Shown here in pieces: positions 1-5,282 of a stretch of DNA of 17,292 nt. Source of the DNA: Flavobacterium psychrophilum (lineage in GTDB: Bacteria; Bacteroidota; Bacteroidia; Flavobacteriales; Flavobacteriaceae); NCBI GenBank assembly GCA_945869365.1, contig CAMBOW010000037.1, positions 1 to 17,292 on the forward strand. The letters are read 5' to 3'. The position numbers and the translations under genes are program-made. Below the pieces are notes generated by a model. That model searched no databases. It had not been told where the DNA came from and saw only the letters and a program-made list of their open reading frames with translations. Within the stretch, counting starts at the first letter, position 1. Each line of letters begins with the position of its first letter.

Positions 1-32
1 GCAAGGCGGAGGAGTTTATGAGAGGGTTGTAG
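1..32 (+). CDS. Possible 3' tail of an upstream gene (partial)
   Basis: One forward frame starting at base 3 reads K-A-E-E-F-M-R-G-L and stops at TAG (30-32), which looks like a plausible protein C-terminus entering from the left edge. Another frame stops at 19-21. Ten codons cannot identify a product, and no frame is favoured by homology I can recognise. The reading frame runs into the first unit of the G-rich repeat, so it may equally be non-coding. Confidence 0.2.
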   Translation, partial: KAEEFMRGL

Positions 33-69
33 GGTTTAGGTTGTAGGGTTTAGGGTTTAGGTTTGGGTT
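23..69 (+). repeat. Degenerate 7-bp AGGGTTT tandem repeat
   Basis: From base 31 the sequence has a 7-bp period: AGGGTTT (31-37), AGGTTGT (38-44), AGGGTTT (45-51), AGGGTTT (52-58) and AGGTTTG (59-65), preceded by AGGGTTGT (23-30). The unit equals the plant-type telomere repeat, but in a bacterial chromosome this is best read as a low-complexity intergenic repeat. Bases 59-69 can pair with 92-102 (11 positions, one mismatch), so the repeat can close a hairpin over the loop 70-91. No function is evident. Confidence 0.75.
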
Positions 70-100
70 CTAAGAACTTTCTCTCCTGTCTAACCAAAAC

Positions 101-140
101 CTTTCCACTCCCAACTCCCCACTTCCCACTTCCAACTTTT
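101..140 (+). repeat. Pyrimidine-rich degenerate CCCACTT/CCAACTT tract
   Basis: A strand-biased run almost free of G contains near-repeats of CCAACT, CCCACTT and CCAACTT. It lies between the G-rich repeat and the promoter region of the HupE-like gene, so 1-219 is a G-rich tract followed by a C/T-rich tract. Such low-complexity tracts recur between genes in Flavobacteria (recollection, not tested here). Confidence 0.5.
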
Positions 141-190
141 TAATGAAAGTACTGTTTCTTTTCTTACATTTATTTTCCCCAAAAAATTCC

Positions 191-198
191 TAAGTTTA
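191..198 (+). promoter_or_regulatory. Weak candidate -7 element (TAAGTTTA) of the HupE-deaminase-peptidase unit
   Basis: TAAGTTTA matches the Bacteroidetes -7 consensus TAnnTTTG at all but the last base and lies 22 bp before the ATG at 220. No TTTG is seen about 19 bp upstream, where the bases are T-rich only. This is the best candidate in the leader, but weak. Confidence 0.3.
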
Positions 199-219
199 CC
201 CAACTTAAAACGTATTCCC

Positions 220-813
220 ATGAGTGATTTTTGGATCTTTGTAGAAATCGGGGCCAAACACGTGCTCAACTGGAACGGCTACGATCATTTGCTTTTTCTA
301 TTGGCGCTCACCGCGCCCTATGCTTTCTCTGACTGGAAACGCCTGCTCATTTCGGTCAGTTTGTTTACCCTAGGGCATACCATTTCCTTGTTTTTAGGCG
401 CTTATGAGCTGTTTAGCGTGCAACCTCGAATCGTAGAGTTTCTCATTCCGCTCACTATTTTTTGCACCGCCTTATTTACCTTACTTTCCTTGGGTAAATT
501 CAGCAAAACCAAAAATAAATTCCAGCCCATTCATTACCTTACCGTCTTTTTTGGGCTCGTTCACGGCTTGGGTTTTTCCTATTATTTTAATTCGCTTTTG
601 GCAGGCAGTTCGTCTACCAAATTATTTAGCCTCATTCAATTTTCAGTCGGAATCGAATTGGCACAAGTAGCGGTGGTATTTGCCGTTTTGGTTTTTTCGT
701 ATGTTTTCCAATCCGTTTTGCGTTTTTCGCAACGGGATTTTACCTTAACTTTGTCGGCCTTTGTGTTGGGCGTGGTTTTGCCTTTATTGATACAGAATCC
801 CATTTGGCACTAA
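220..813 (+). CDS. HupE/UreJ-like integral membrane protein
   Basis: A 197-residue, very hydrophobic protein with about six predicted membrane helices. Sequence marks of the HupE/UreJ_2 family are visible: G-Y-D-H-L-L-F-L near residues 20-27, the T-L-G-H-T pair-helix motif around 50-55, G-L-V-H-G-L-G-F in the middle, and G-I-E-L-A-Q near the fifth helix. The conserved Asp and His residues inside helices suggest a divalent metal path. HupE and UreJ relatives are nickel or cobalt permeases accessory to hydrogenase or urease, but no such enzyme is encoded here, so the substrate is unknown. The stop is 15 bp before the deaminase ATG, so the gene heads a probable three-gene transcript. The family call is good; the transport role is inferred. 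Confidence 0.85.
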   Translation: MSDFWIFVEIGAKHVLNWNGYDHLLFLLALTAPYAFSDWKRLLISVSLFTLGHTISLFLGAYELFSVQPRIVEFLIPLTIFCTALFTLLSLGKFSKTKNKFQPIHYLTVFFGLVHGLGFSYYFNSLLAGSSSTKLFSLIQFSVGIELAQVAVVFAVLVFSYVFQSVLRFSQRDFTLTLSAFVLGVVLPLLIQNPIWH

Positions 814-828
814 AATTTAATTCAATTT

Positions 829-1257
829 ATGACCGATAAAAAAATAGCAAAATACGACAAGGCCTATTTGCGCATTGCCAAAGAGTGGAGCCTCTTGTCC
901 TATTGCCACCGCAAACAAGTGGGCGCCATCATTGTGCGTGATCGTATGATTATTTCTGACGGCTACAACGGTACGCCTTCGGGTTTTGAAAATTGCTGCG
1001 AAGATGAAAACGGCCTCACCAATTGGTATGTGCTGCACGCCGAAGCCAATGCGATTCTCAAAGTAGCTCGCTCTAGCCAAACCTGCGATGGCGCTACCTT
1101 ATATATTACGCTTTCGCCTTGCAAAGAATGCAGCAAACTGATACACCAAGCGGGGATTAAACGCGTGGTGTATCACATGGCCTATCGAGACACCTCGGGG
1201 GTTGATTTTTTGGCTAAAGCAGGCATACAAGTAGATCACATTCCAGAATTAGACTAG
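829..1257 (+). CDS. dCMP deaminase family protein (ComEB-like)
   Basis: A cytosolic 142-residue zinc deaminase that probably converts dCMP to dUMP, the precursor of dTMP. The cytidine deaminase-fold signature is complete: H70-A-E72 supplies one zinc ligand and the proton-shuttle Glu, and S-P-C98-K-E-C101 supplies the two Cys ligands. The N-terminal V-G-A-I-I-V strand and the G-Y-N-G-T-P-S-G loop (45-52) are typical of dCMP deaminases rather than tRNA or riboflavin deaminases. The C56-C57 region matches the extra Cys cluster of this subgroup. It is spaced 15 bp after the HupE-like gene and 11 bp before the peptidase gene. RNR and dGTPase genes lie 3-7 kb downstream on the same strand, which fits a role in dNTP balance. 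ComEB of competence loci is homologous, so nucleotide specificity is inferred. Confidence 0.9.
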   Translation: MTDKKIAKYDKAYLRIAKEWSLLSYCHRKQVGAIIVRDRMIISDGYNGTPSGFENCCEDENGLTNWYVLHAEANAILKVARSSQTCDGATLYITLSPCKECSKLIHQAGIKRVVYHMAYRDTSGVDFLAKAGIQVDHIPELD

Positions 1258-1268
1258 CTGGAAATCCC

Positions 1269-2858
1269 ATGCAAAAAGTAAAAATTCTCCTTCCCATTGC
1301 TCTGTTTTTGACGTTGGCCTTGGGCTTTATTTTGGGCTCGAAATTTCAGTTCGCTGAATCGCCAGCCGGTTTTGGCAAACCCTCAGCCAAAGACAAACTC
1401 AATACCTTACTCGAACTCATCGAAACGGAGTATGTCGATCAGGTCGATACCGATTCTATTGTGGATGATGCGGTAAATGCTATTTTGGCCCATCTTGATC
1501 CACATTCCACCTACATTCCGCTGGCAGACCAAGCCGAGTTGGCCGAAAGCATGAAAGGAGATTTTGTGGGCATAGGCGTCAATTTTTATATGTACAAGGA
1601 TTCGGTTGCTGTAATTACACCCTTGCCCAATAGTCCCGCACAAAAAGCCGGGATACTAGCCGGTGATCGCATTTTATATGCCGGGAAAACCAAATTGTTT
1701 GGCCGTAAATTGCCCTCAGACAGTTTGTTTGCTCACCTCAAAGGAGAAGCTGGAACAGCCGTTCAGCTCACGCTCTACCGCAAAAGTGAGCGCCGTACTT
1801 TTAAAACCAACGTATTGCGCGATCGGGTGCCCATCAAAAGTGTCGATGTGGCGGTTCTGCTTGCGCCGCATATTGGCTACCTTAAAATCAATCGATTTGC
1901 CGAAACAACCTATACAGAATTTGCTAAGGGGTTACGAAAACTCAAACGACAAGAGGCCACCACGCTGATTGTCGATTTGCGCGGAAACAGCGGCGGGTAT
2001 ATGGAAATGGCTACGCAAATGGCCGACGAATTTTTGAAAAATGGACAAAAAATCGTACTTCTAAAAAGCAGAAAAGGGCAAGTCGAAAAAACACTAGCTA
2101 CCGAAAAAGGCAGTTTTGAATCGGGGAAAGTACTGATTTTACAAGACGAAAATTCGGCTTCGGCCAGTGAGATTTTGGCTGGAGCGATTCAAGACAACGA
2201 CCGCGGATTAGTAATAGGCCGCCGTTCTTTTGGGAAAGGGCTGGTGCAACGTGAACTGCCTTTTGCCGATGGCTCGGCCGTGCGTCTCACCATGGCGCGG
2301 TATTATACGCCCACGGGCAGATCAATTCAAAAAAGCTATAAAAAAGGCGCGGTAGCCTACGAAAACGAATTTGAAAATCGCTTTGCCAACGGCGAATTGA
2401 TTAGCAAAGATTCCATTAAAATTGCTGATTCATTAAAGTTTAAAACCCCAAAAGGCCGTATCGTGTATGGGGGTGGAGGAATTGTTCCCGATATATTTGT
2501 TCCCCTAGCCAGCAAAAAAGGCCAAGAACACCTTATTTATTTGGTGGAACAAACGGGCTTGGTTTCGCATTTTGTGTTTGAGCAATTGGATGCCAATCGC
2601 AGCTATTATGCCAAACTCAACATTAAAGCTTTTGGTCTGCGCACAAAAGACAATACAATAAATTATAAGAAATTTGAATCCTACCTACAGGCAAACGGAC
2701 TCGACATGGCTTTGCGAAAAAACAAGTCTTGGGTGGAGCGAGCTATTCATGCCGAAATGCTGAAACAATTGTTTGGCGATGAGCCCTATTACCAATTGAT
2801 ATTGCCAGACGACCCGATGGTACAAGCGGCCTTGCGCACCCAAAAAATACTGCCCTAA
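1269..2858 (+). CDS. S41 family C-terminal processing peptidase (CtpA/Prc type)
   Basis: A 529-residue periplasmic serine protease anchored or exported by an N-terminal hydrophobic segment (about residues 5-24). A helical S41 N-domain follows, then a PDZ domain (about 95-185, with G-D-F-V-G-I-G and a substrate-binding loop), then the S41 core. The Ser-Lys pair is visible as S298 in N-S-A-S-A-S-E and K323 in S-F-G-K-G-L-V-Q, 25 residues apart as in Prc, with Q327 four residues on. R-G-N-S-G-G near 238 is the conserved loop of the core. CTPs trim or degrade proteins from the C-terminus and often act on envelope proteins; the substrate cannot be told from sequence. The length suits the Bacteroidetes form with a C-terminal extension of about 150 residues. 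The gene ends the upstream + unit, and its stop overlaps the convergent microprotein gene by 4 bp. Confidence 0.93.
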   Translation: MQKVKILLPIALFLTLALGFILGSKFQFAESPAGFGKPSAKDKLNTLLELIETEYVDQVDTDSIVDDAVNAILAHLDPHSTYIPLADQAELAESMKGDFVGIGVNFYMYKDSVAVITPLPNSPAQKAGILAGDRILYAGKTKLFGRKLPSDSLFAHLKGEAGTAVQLTLYRKSERRTFKTNVLRDRVPIKSVDVAVLLAPHIGYLKINRFAETTYTEFAKGLRKLKRQEATTLIVDLRGNSGGYMEMATQMADEFLKNGQKIVLLKSRKGQVEKTLATEKGSFESGKVLILQDENSASASEILAGAIQDNDRGLVIGRRSFGKGLVQRELPFADGSAVRLTMARYYTPTGRSIQKSYKKGAVAYENEFENRFANGELISKDSIKIADSLKFKTPKGRIVYGGGGIVPDIFVPLASKKGQEHLIYLVEQTGLVSHFVFEQLDANRSYYAKLNIKAFGLRTKDNTINYKKFESYLQANGLDMALRKNKSWVERAIHAEMLKQLFGDEPYYQLILPDDPMVQAALRTQKILP

Positions 2859-3049
2859 AGTTTGGTCTTTTGTTCAATTTTTTTGGATAGTTTAAAAATC
2901 ACCAAGATGAGAATGGCGCAAAGGGAACCTAAAATTCCAATGAGCGCAATTTTATTTTCTTCGGTAAATTGGTTAAAATCCAATCGACTACCATTAACAA
3001 TCAAAAAAACTAAAGCAACTAAAATAAGGATTGAAGTGAAAATTTTCAT
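2855..3049 (-). CDS. Conserved small two-helix membrane protein (hypothetical)
   Basis: A 64-residue protein with two hydrophobic helices (about residues 4-20 and 34-53), an acidic and polar linker between them (F-N-Q-F-T-E-E-N-K), and a lysine-rich C-terminus. By the positive-inside rule both ends are probably cytoplasmic. I recall very similar small proteins in Flavobacteriaceae, but none with a known function. Its stop codon overlaps the last bases of the S41 peptidase gene (convergent). A TAAATTTG -7 element on the minus strand sits 32 bp before the ATG, supporting real expression. The long + strand frame covering it is a shadow. Confidence 0.75.
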   Translation of the reverse strand: MKIFTSILILVALVFLIVNGSRLDFNQFTEENKIALIGILGSLCAILILVIFKLSKKIEQKTKL

Positions 3050-3080
3050 TTGTAATTAATTTGGAGTGAAAGTACAAATT

Positions 3081-3088
3081 CAAATTTA
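3081..3088 (-). promoter_or_regulatory. Candidate -7 element TAAATTTG for the 64-residue membrane protein
   Basis: Read on the minus strand this is a full match to TAnnTTTG. It lies 32 bp from the ATG at 3049, predicting a leader of roughly 25-28 nt. No convincing -33 TTTG is present 19 bp upstream. Confidence 0.45.
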
Positions 3089-3140
3089 CATGTACAAGAT
3101 GTTGCGAATTCCACTTGCGGCGCACGCCTTGCTTGTAAAC

Positions 3141-3171
3141 AACTGTCTTTTAGTAAACTAGACAAATAGTT
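3141..3171. promoter_or_regulatory. Interrupted inverted repeat between divergent genes
   Basis: Within 3141-3171, AACT...AGTT, GTC...GAC and TAGT-AA-ACTA nest as an interrupted palindrome. It lies in the 177-bp region between the divergent membrane-protein gene (-) and the DUF3109 gene (+). It could be an operator or chance A/T-rich symmetry; no regulator consensus is recognised. Confidence 0.25.
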
Positions 3172-3214
3172 CAATCATTTGGGTATAAATCCCCAATAAT
3201 TTAATTCGGAAAAG

Positions 3215-3222
3215 TATCTTTG
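3215..3222 (+). promoter_or_regulatory. -7 promoter element TATCTTTG directly before the DUF3109 start
   Basis: A full match to TAnnTTTG ends only 4 bp before the ATG at 3227. Because the element is centred near -7, transcription should begin at or next to the A of the start codon, giving a leaderless or nearly leaderless mRNA. A TTTG exists at 3178-3181, but its 33-bp spacing is too long for a standard -33 box. Confidence 0.55.
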
Positions 3223-3226
3223 CCGC

Positions 3227-3811
3227 ATGTTTCAACTCGGAAAAACCATAGTCTCTGAAGACATTTTAGCCAAAGATTTTGTGTGCAATTTATCGGCATG
3301 CAAAGGCGCGTGTTGCGTGGACGGCGATGCGGGTGCACCACTTTCTAAAGAAGAAACCGCTATTTTAGAATCCATTTATCTACAAATTAAACCCTTTTTG
3401 CGGCCAGAGGGCATTGCAGCCATTGAGGCGCAAGGCAGCTGGGCTATCGGTACCGAAGGCGAATTAGAAACACCACTCATTGACAACCGCGATTGTGCCT
3501 ATGTGATCTACGACGGACCAACAGCTTTGTGCGGCATCGAACAAGCCTACAACCAAGGTGTTGTAAGCTGGAAAAAGCCCGTTTCGTGCCATTTGTATCC
3601 CATCCGTGTGAAAGATTTCACCGAATTTGCAGCTGTCAATTATGACAAATGGGACATCTGTTCTGACGCTTGCGAGTTGGGCAAAGAATTGCAAGTTCCC
3701 GTTTATAAATTTGTCAAAGAGGCACTCATTCGTCGATTTGGAATCGATTGGTACACCGAACTCGAACAAGTTGCCGAGGAATGGCAAAATGCGCCCAAAA
3801 AACGCCACTAG
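3227..3811 (+). CDS. DUF3109 family cysteine-rich protein
   Basis: A 194-residue soluble protein matching the DUF3109 family of Bacteroidetes. Nine cysteines are visible: C20, C25, C29, C30 (pattern C-x4-C-x3-CC), C90, C102, C121 (S-C-H-L-Y-P), C145 and C149 (C-x3-C). This layout resembles the YkgJ/zinc- or iron-chelating cysteine-cluster proteins and suggests bound metal or an Fe-S cluster. No signal peptide is present, so it is cytoplasmic. The biochemical function is not established to my knowledge. It is immediately upstream of nrdB on the same strand, an arrangement I recall in other flavobacteria; a role in RNR metal-cofactor care is a speculative inference. The start is supported by the promoter element 4 bp upstream, which leaves no room for an earlier start. 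Confidence 0.88.
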   Translation: MFQLGKTIVSEDILAKDFVCNLSACKGACCVDGDAGAPLSKEETAILESIYLQIKPFLRPEGIAAIEAQGSWAIGTEGELETPLIDNRDCAYVIYDGPTALCGIEQAYNQGVVSWKKPVSCHLYPIRVKDFTEFAAVNYDKWDICSDACELGKELQVPVYKFVKEALIRRFGIDWYTELEQVAEEWQNAPKKRH

Positions 3812-4103
3812 CTTTTTGTCACTGCAACTAAAATTCACCGAGCGATTTCGTTTTTATTTATGTTAAATTGCTTGGCGTGTTACCCCTTGTTTTTAGGGAC
3901 TTTCATGATTTTATTAAAACATAAATTGCTGATAACAAGTAGTTTATATTTATTTCCTACAAAAGCCTACGAAAACGCGTTTTGTTAAAAACTAAAGTAG
4001 ATTGTGAATAAGTTTGACTTTCTTATTCCGATACAATTCCTAATCTTTGTGCGAACACTTCAAGAGTGTGTTTCAAAACCTAATTCGAATAAAATCATAA
4101 AAA
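3812..4103 (+). other. Gene-free leader region of nrdB
   Basis: 292 bp of A/T-rich DNA. It holds a perfect 12-bp palindrome AAAACGCGTTTT (3972-3983), a TTTG at 4013-4016, a near -7 element AATCTTTG (4042-4049), and an inverted repeat at 4055-4069. The TTTG-to-AATCTTTG distance is 25 bp, longer than the usual 19. No terminator hairpin with a U-tract is evident after the DUF3109 gene, so read-through into nrdB is possible. Confidence 0.5.
4055..4069. promoter_or_regulatory. Inverted repeat ACACTTCAAGAGTGT in the nrdB leader
   Basis: ACACT and AGTGT are perfect inverted arms around TCAAG, with a T-G wobble just inside. The repeat begins about 6 bp after a near -7 element and 35 bp before the nrdB ATG, so it lies at or just after the probable transcription start. 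The outer ACAC...GTGT resembles NrdR-box ends, but the centre is 15 bp rather than 16 and lacks the ATAT core, so assignment to NrdR is weak. It could also form a small RNA hairpin. Confidence 0.3.
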
Positions 4104-5081
4104 ATGGCAACCGTAGAACCTATTTTACAAGAGAACAAAGACCGCTTCGTAATTTTTCCGATCAAACACCACGACATTTGGGAGTTTTATAAGAAACAAG
4201 AGGCTTGTATTTGGACAGCCGAAGAAATAGATTTACACACGGATCTGAACGACTGGAATAATAAGTTGTCGGAAGAAGAGAAATATTTTGTGAAACACAT
4301 TTTGGCTTTTTTTGCAGCTTCAGACGGAATTGTAAACGAGAATTTAGCTGAGAATTTTGTGAGTGAGGTGCAATACCCAGAAGCCAAATTCTTTTATGGT
4401 TTTCAAATCATGATGGAAAACATTCACAGCGAAACCTATTCCTTATTAATCGAAACCTACGTGAAAGACGAGGCCGAAAAAAACGAATTGTTTCATGCTA
4501 TCGACGTTTTTCCCGCCATCAAAGAAAAAGCCGATTGGGCTTTGCGTTGGATCAGCTCTGATTCTTTTGCCGAGCGCTTAATTGCATTTGCTGCAGTAGA
4601 AGGTATCTTTTTCTCTGGCTCTTTTTGTTCTATTTTTTGGTTAAAAAAACGCGGCTTGATGCCAGGCTTAACGTTCTCGAACGAATTAATTTCTCGCGAC
4701 GAAGGCATGCACTGTGATTTTGCCGTGCATTTGCACAACCGTCACTTGATCAACAAAGTTCCCAAAGCGCGCATCACCGAAATTCTTACCGATGCCCTCA
4801 ACATCGAACGCAAATTTATTACTGAGTCTTTGCCCGTAAGTTTAATTGGAATGAACGCTGTTTTGATGACGCAATATTTGGAGTTTGTAACCGATCGTTT
4901 ATTGGTAGAATTGGGCTGCGAACGCGTCTACAATTCTAGCAATCCGTTTGATTTCATGGACATGATTTCGCTGCAAGGCAAAACCAATTTCTTTGAAAAA
5001 CGGGTGGCCGAATACCAAAAATCGGGTGTAATGAACACCGATTCCGAAGCCCAGAAAATTTCTTTCGACGCTGATTTTTAG
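4104..5081 (+). CDS. nrdB: Class I ribonucleotide reductase small subunit (R2)
   Basis: A 325-residue ferritin-like R2 protein carrying the radical cofactor that lets R1 reduce ribonucleoside diphosphates to deoxy forms. All expected metal ligands are visible: D74 (A-S-D-G), E105 and H108 (E-N-I-H), E166 (V-E-G), E200 and H203 (D-E-G-M-H). Y112 is at the radical Tyr position, and W37 fits the radical-path Trp. The C-terminal S-F-D-A-D-F matches the eukaryotic R2 tail that docks on R1. Overall the sequence (F-P-I-x-[13 protein letters not shown]) is markedly eukaryote-like. It begins directly with the R2 domain, so it lacks the N-terminal ATP-cone that some flavobacterial NrdB proteins have; the cone is on NrdA here. 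The ATG is preceded by an A-rich leader without a clear Shine-Dalgarno sequence, normal for this phylum. Confidence 0.97.
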   Translation: MATVEPILQENKDRFVIFPIKHHDIWEFYKKQEACIWTAEEIDLHTDLNDWNNKLSEEEKYFVKHILAFFAASDGIVNENLAENFVSEVQYPEAKFFYGFQIMMENIHSETYSLLIETYVKDEAEKNELFHAIDVFPAIKEKADWALRWISSDSFAERLIAFAAVEGIFFSGSFCSIFWLKKRGLMPGLTFSNELISRDEGMHCDFAVHLHNRHLINKVPKARITEILTDALNIERKFITESLPVSLIGMNAVLMTQYLEFVTDRLLVELGCERVYNSSNPFDFMDMISLQGKTNFFEKRVAEYQKSGVMNTDSEAQKISFDADF

Positions 5082-5102
5082 TCGAATCCCAACCTACATT
5101 TT

Positions 5103-5131
5103 TACACGCCTTACTTTTTACTACACGCCTT
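5103..5131 (+). repeat. Short direct repeat TACACGCCTT x2, 19-bp spacing
   Basis: TACACGCCTT occurs at 5103-5112 and again at 5122-5131, each flanked by T-rich sequence, just after the nrdB stop. Two turns of the helix separate the copies, as in some tandem protein-binding sites, but a simple local duplication is as likely. Confidence 0.4.
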
Positions 5132-5145
5132 TTATTATTCGATTG

Positions 5146-5218
5146 TCTAGCCCCGATAGCAGCGGCACCCTTTTGTGTTTTTTTGACACAAAAGATAAAG
5201 CGGATAGCGGGATTAGCT
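5146..5218. repeat. Palindromic intergenic element, Flavobacterium REP-like
   Basis: A nested inverted repeat. The inner stem is perfect: CTTTTGTGT (5170-5178) pairs with ACACAAAAG (5186-5194) around a T-rich 7-nt loop. The outer arms, TCTAGCCCCGATAGCAGCGG (5146-5165) and GCGGATAGCGGGATTAGCT (5200-5218), pair imperfectly. I recall similar AGCCCCGATAGC...GCGGATAGCGGGA palindromes scattered between genes in Flavobacterium genomes, which points to a dispersed repeat family. Located between nrdB and nrdA, it would form a strong hairpin in the mRNA and could attenuate read-through or protect the nrdB 3' end. The dispersed-repeat identity rests on memory; the palindrome is seen directly. Confidence 0.65.
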
Positions 5219-5238
5219 TCAAAATTTACACAAATAAC

Positions 5239-5268
5239 TTGCAGTAGTGAAGGGATTTTCTATTGCTT
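5239..5268 (+). promoter_or_regulatory. Weak candidate nrdA promoter
   Basis: TTG at 5239-5241 is followed after exactly 19 bp by TATTGCTT (5261-5268), which keeps the TA but matches the rest of TAnnTTTG poorly. It lies just upstream of the nrdA ATG and after the palindromic element, so nrdA may have its own start in addition to read-through from nrdB. Confidence 0.2.
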
Positions 5269-5282
5269 AACAACACTTATCT

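Noticed and set aside
23..140. CRISPR array or true telomere
   Set aside because: The repeat unit is only 7 bp, degenerate and without spacers, and the DNA continues into ordinary chromosomal genes; bacterial telomere-like function has no support here.
817..1080. 87-codon minus-strand frame over the deaminase gene
   Set aside because: It lies opposite a gene with a full zinc-deaminase signature, has no family resemblance and no promoter; a shadow frame.
2862..3059. 65-codon plus-strand frame opposite the small membrane protein
   Set aside because: The minus-strand frame has clear membrane-helix structure and a promoter box; the plus frame is its complement shadow.
4004..4192. 62-codon frame overlapping the nrdB start
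   Set aside because: It reads through the probable nrdB promoter and leader and into nrdB out of frame, with no recognisable domain.
5146..5218. Standard rho-independent terminator of nrdB
   Set aside because: The hairpin's T-run is in the loop and no U-tract follows the 3' arm, so it does not have normal terminator form.
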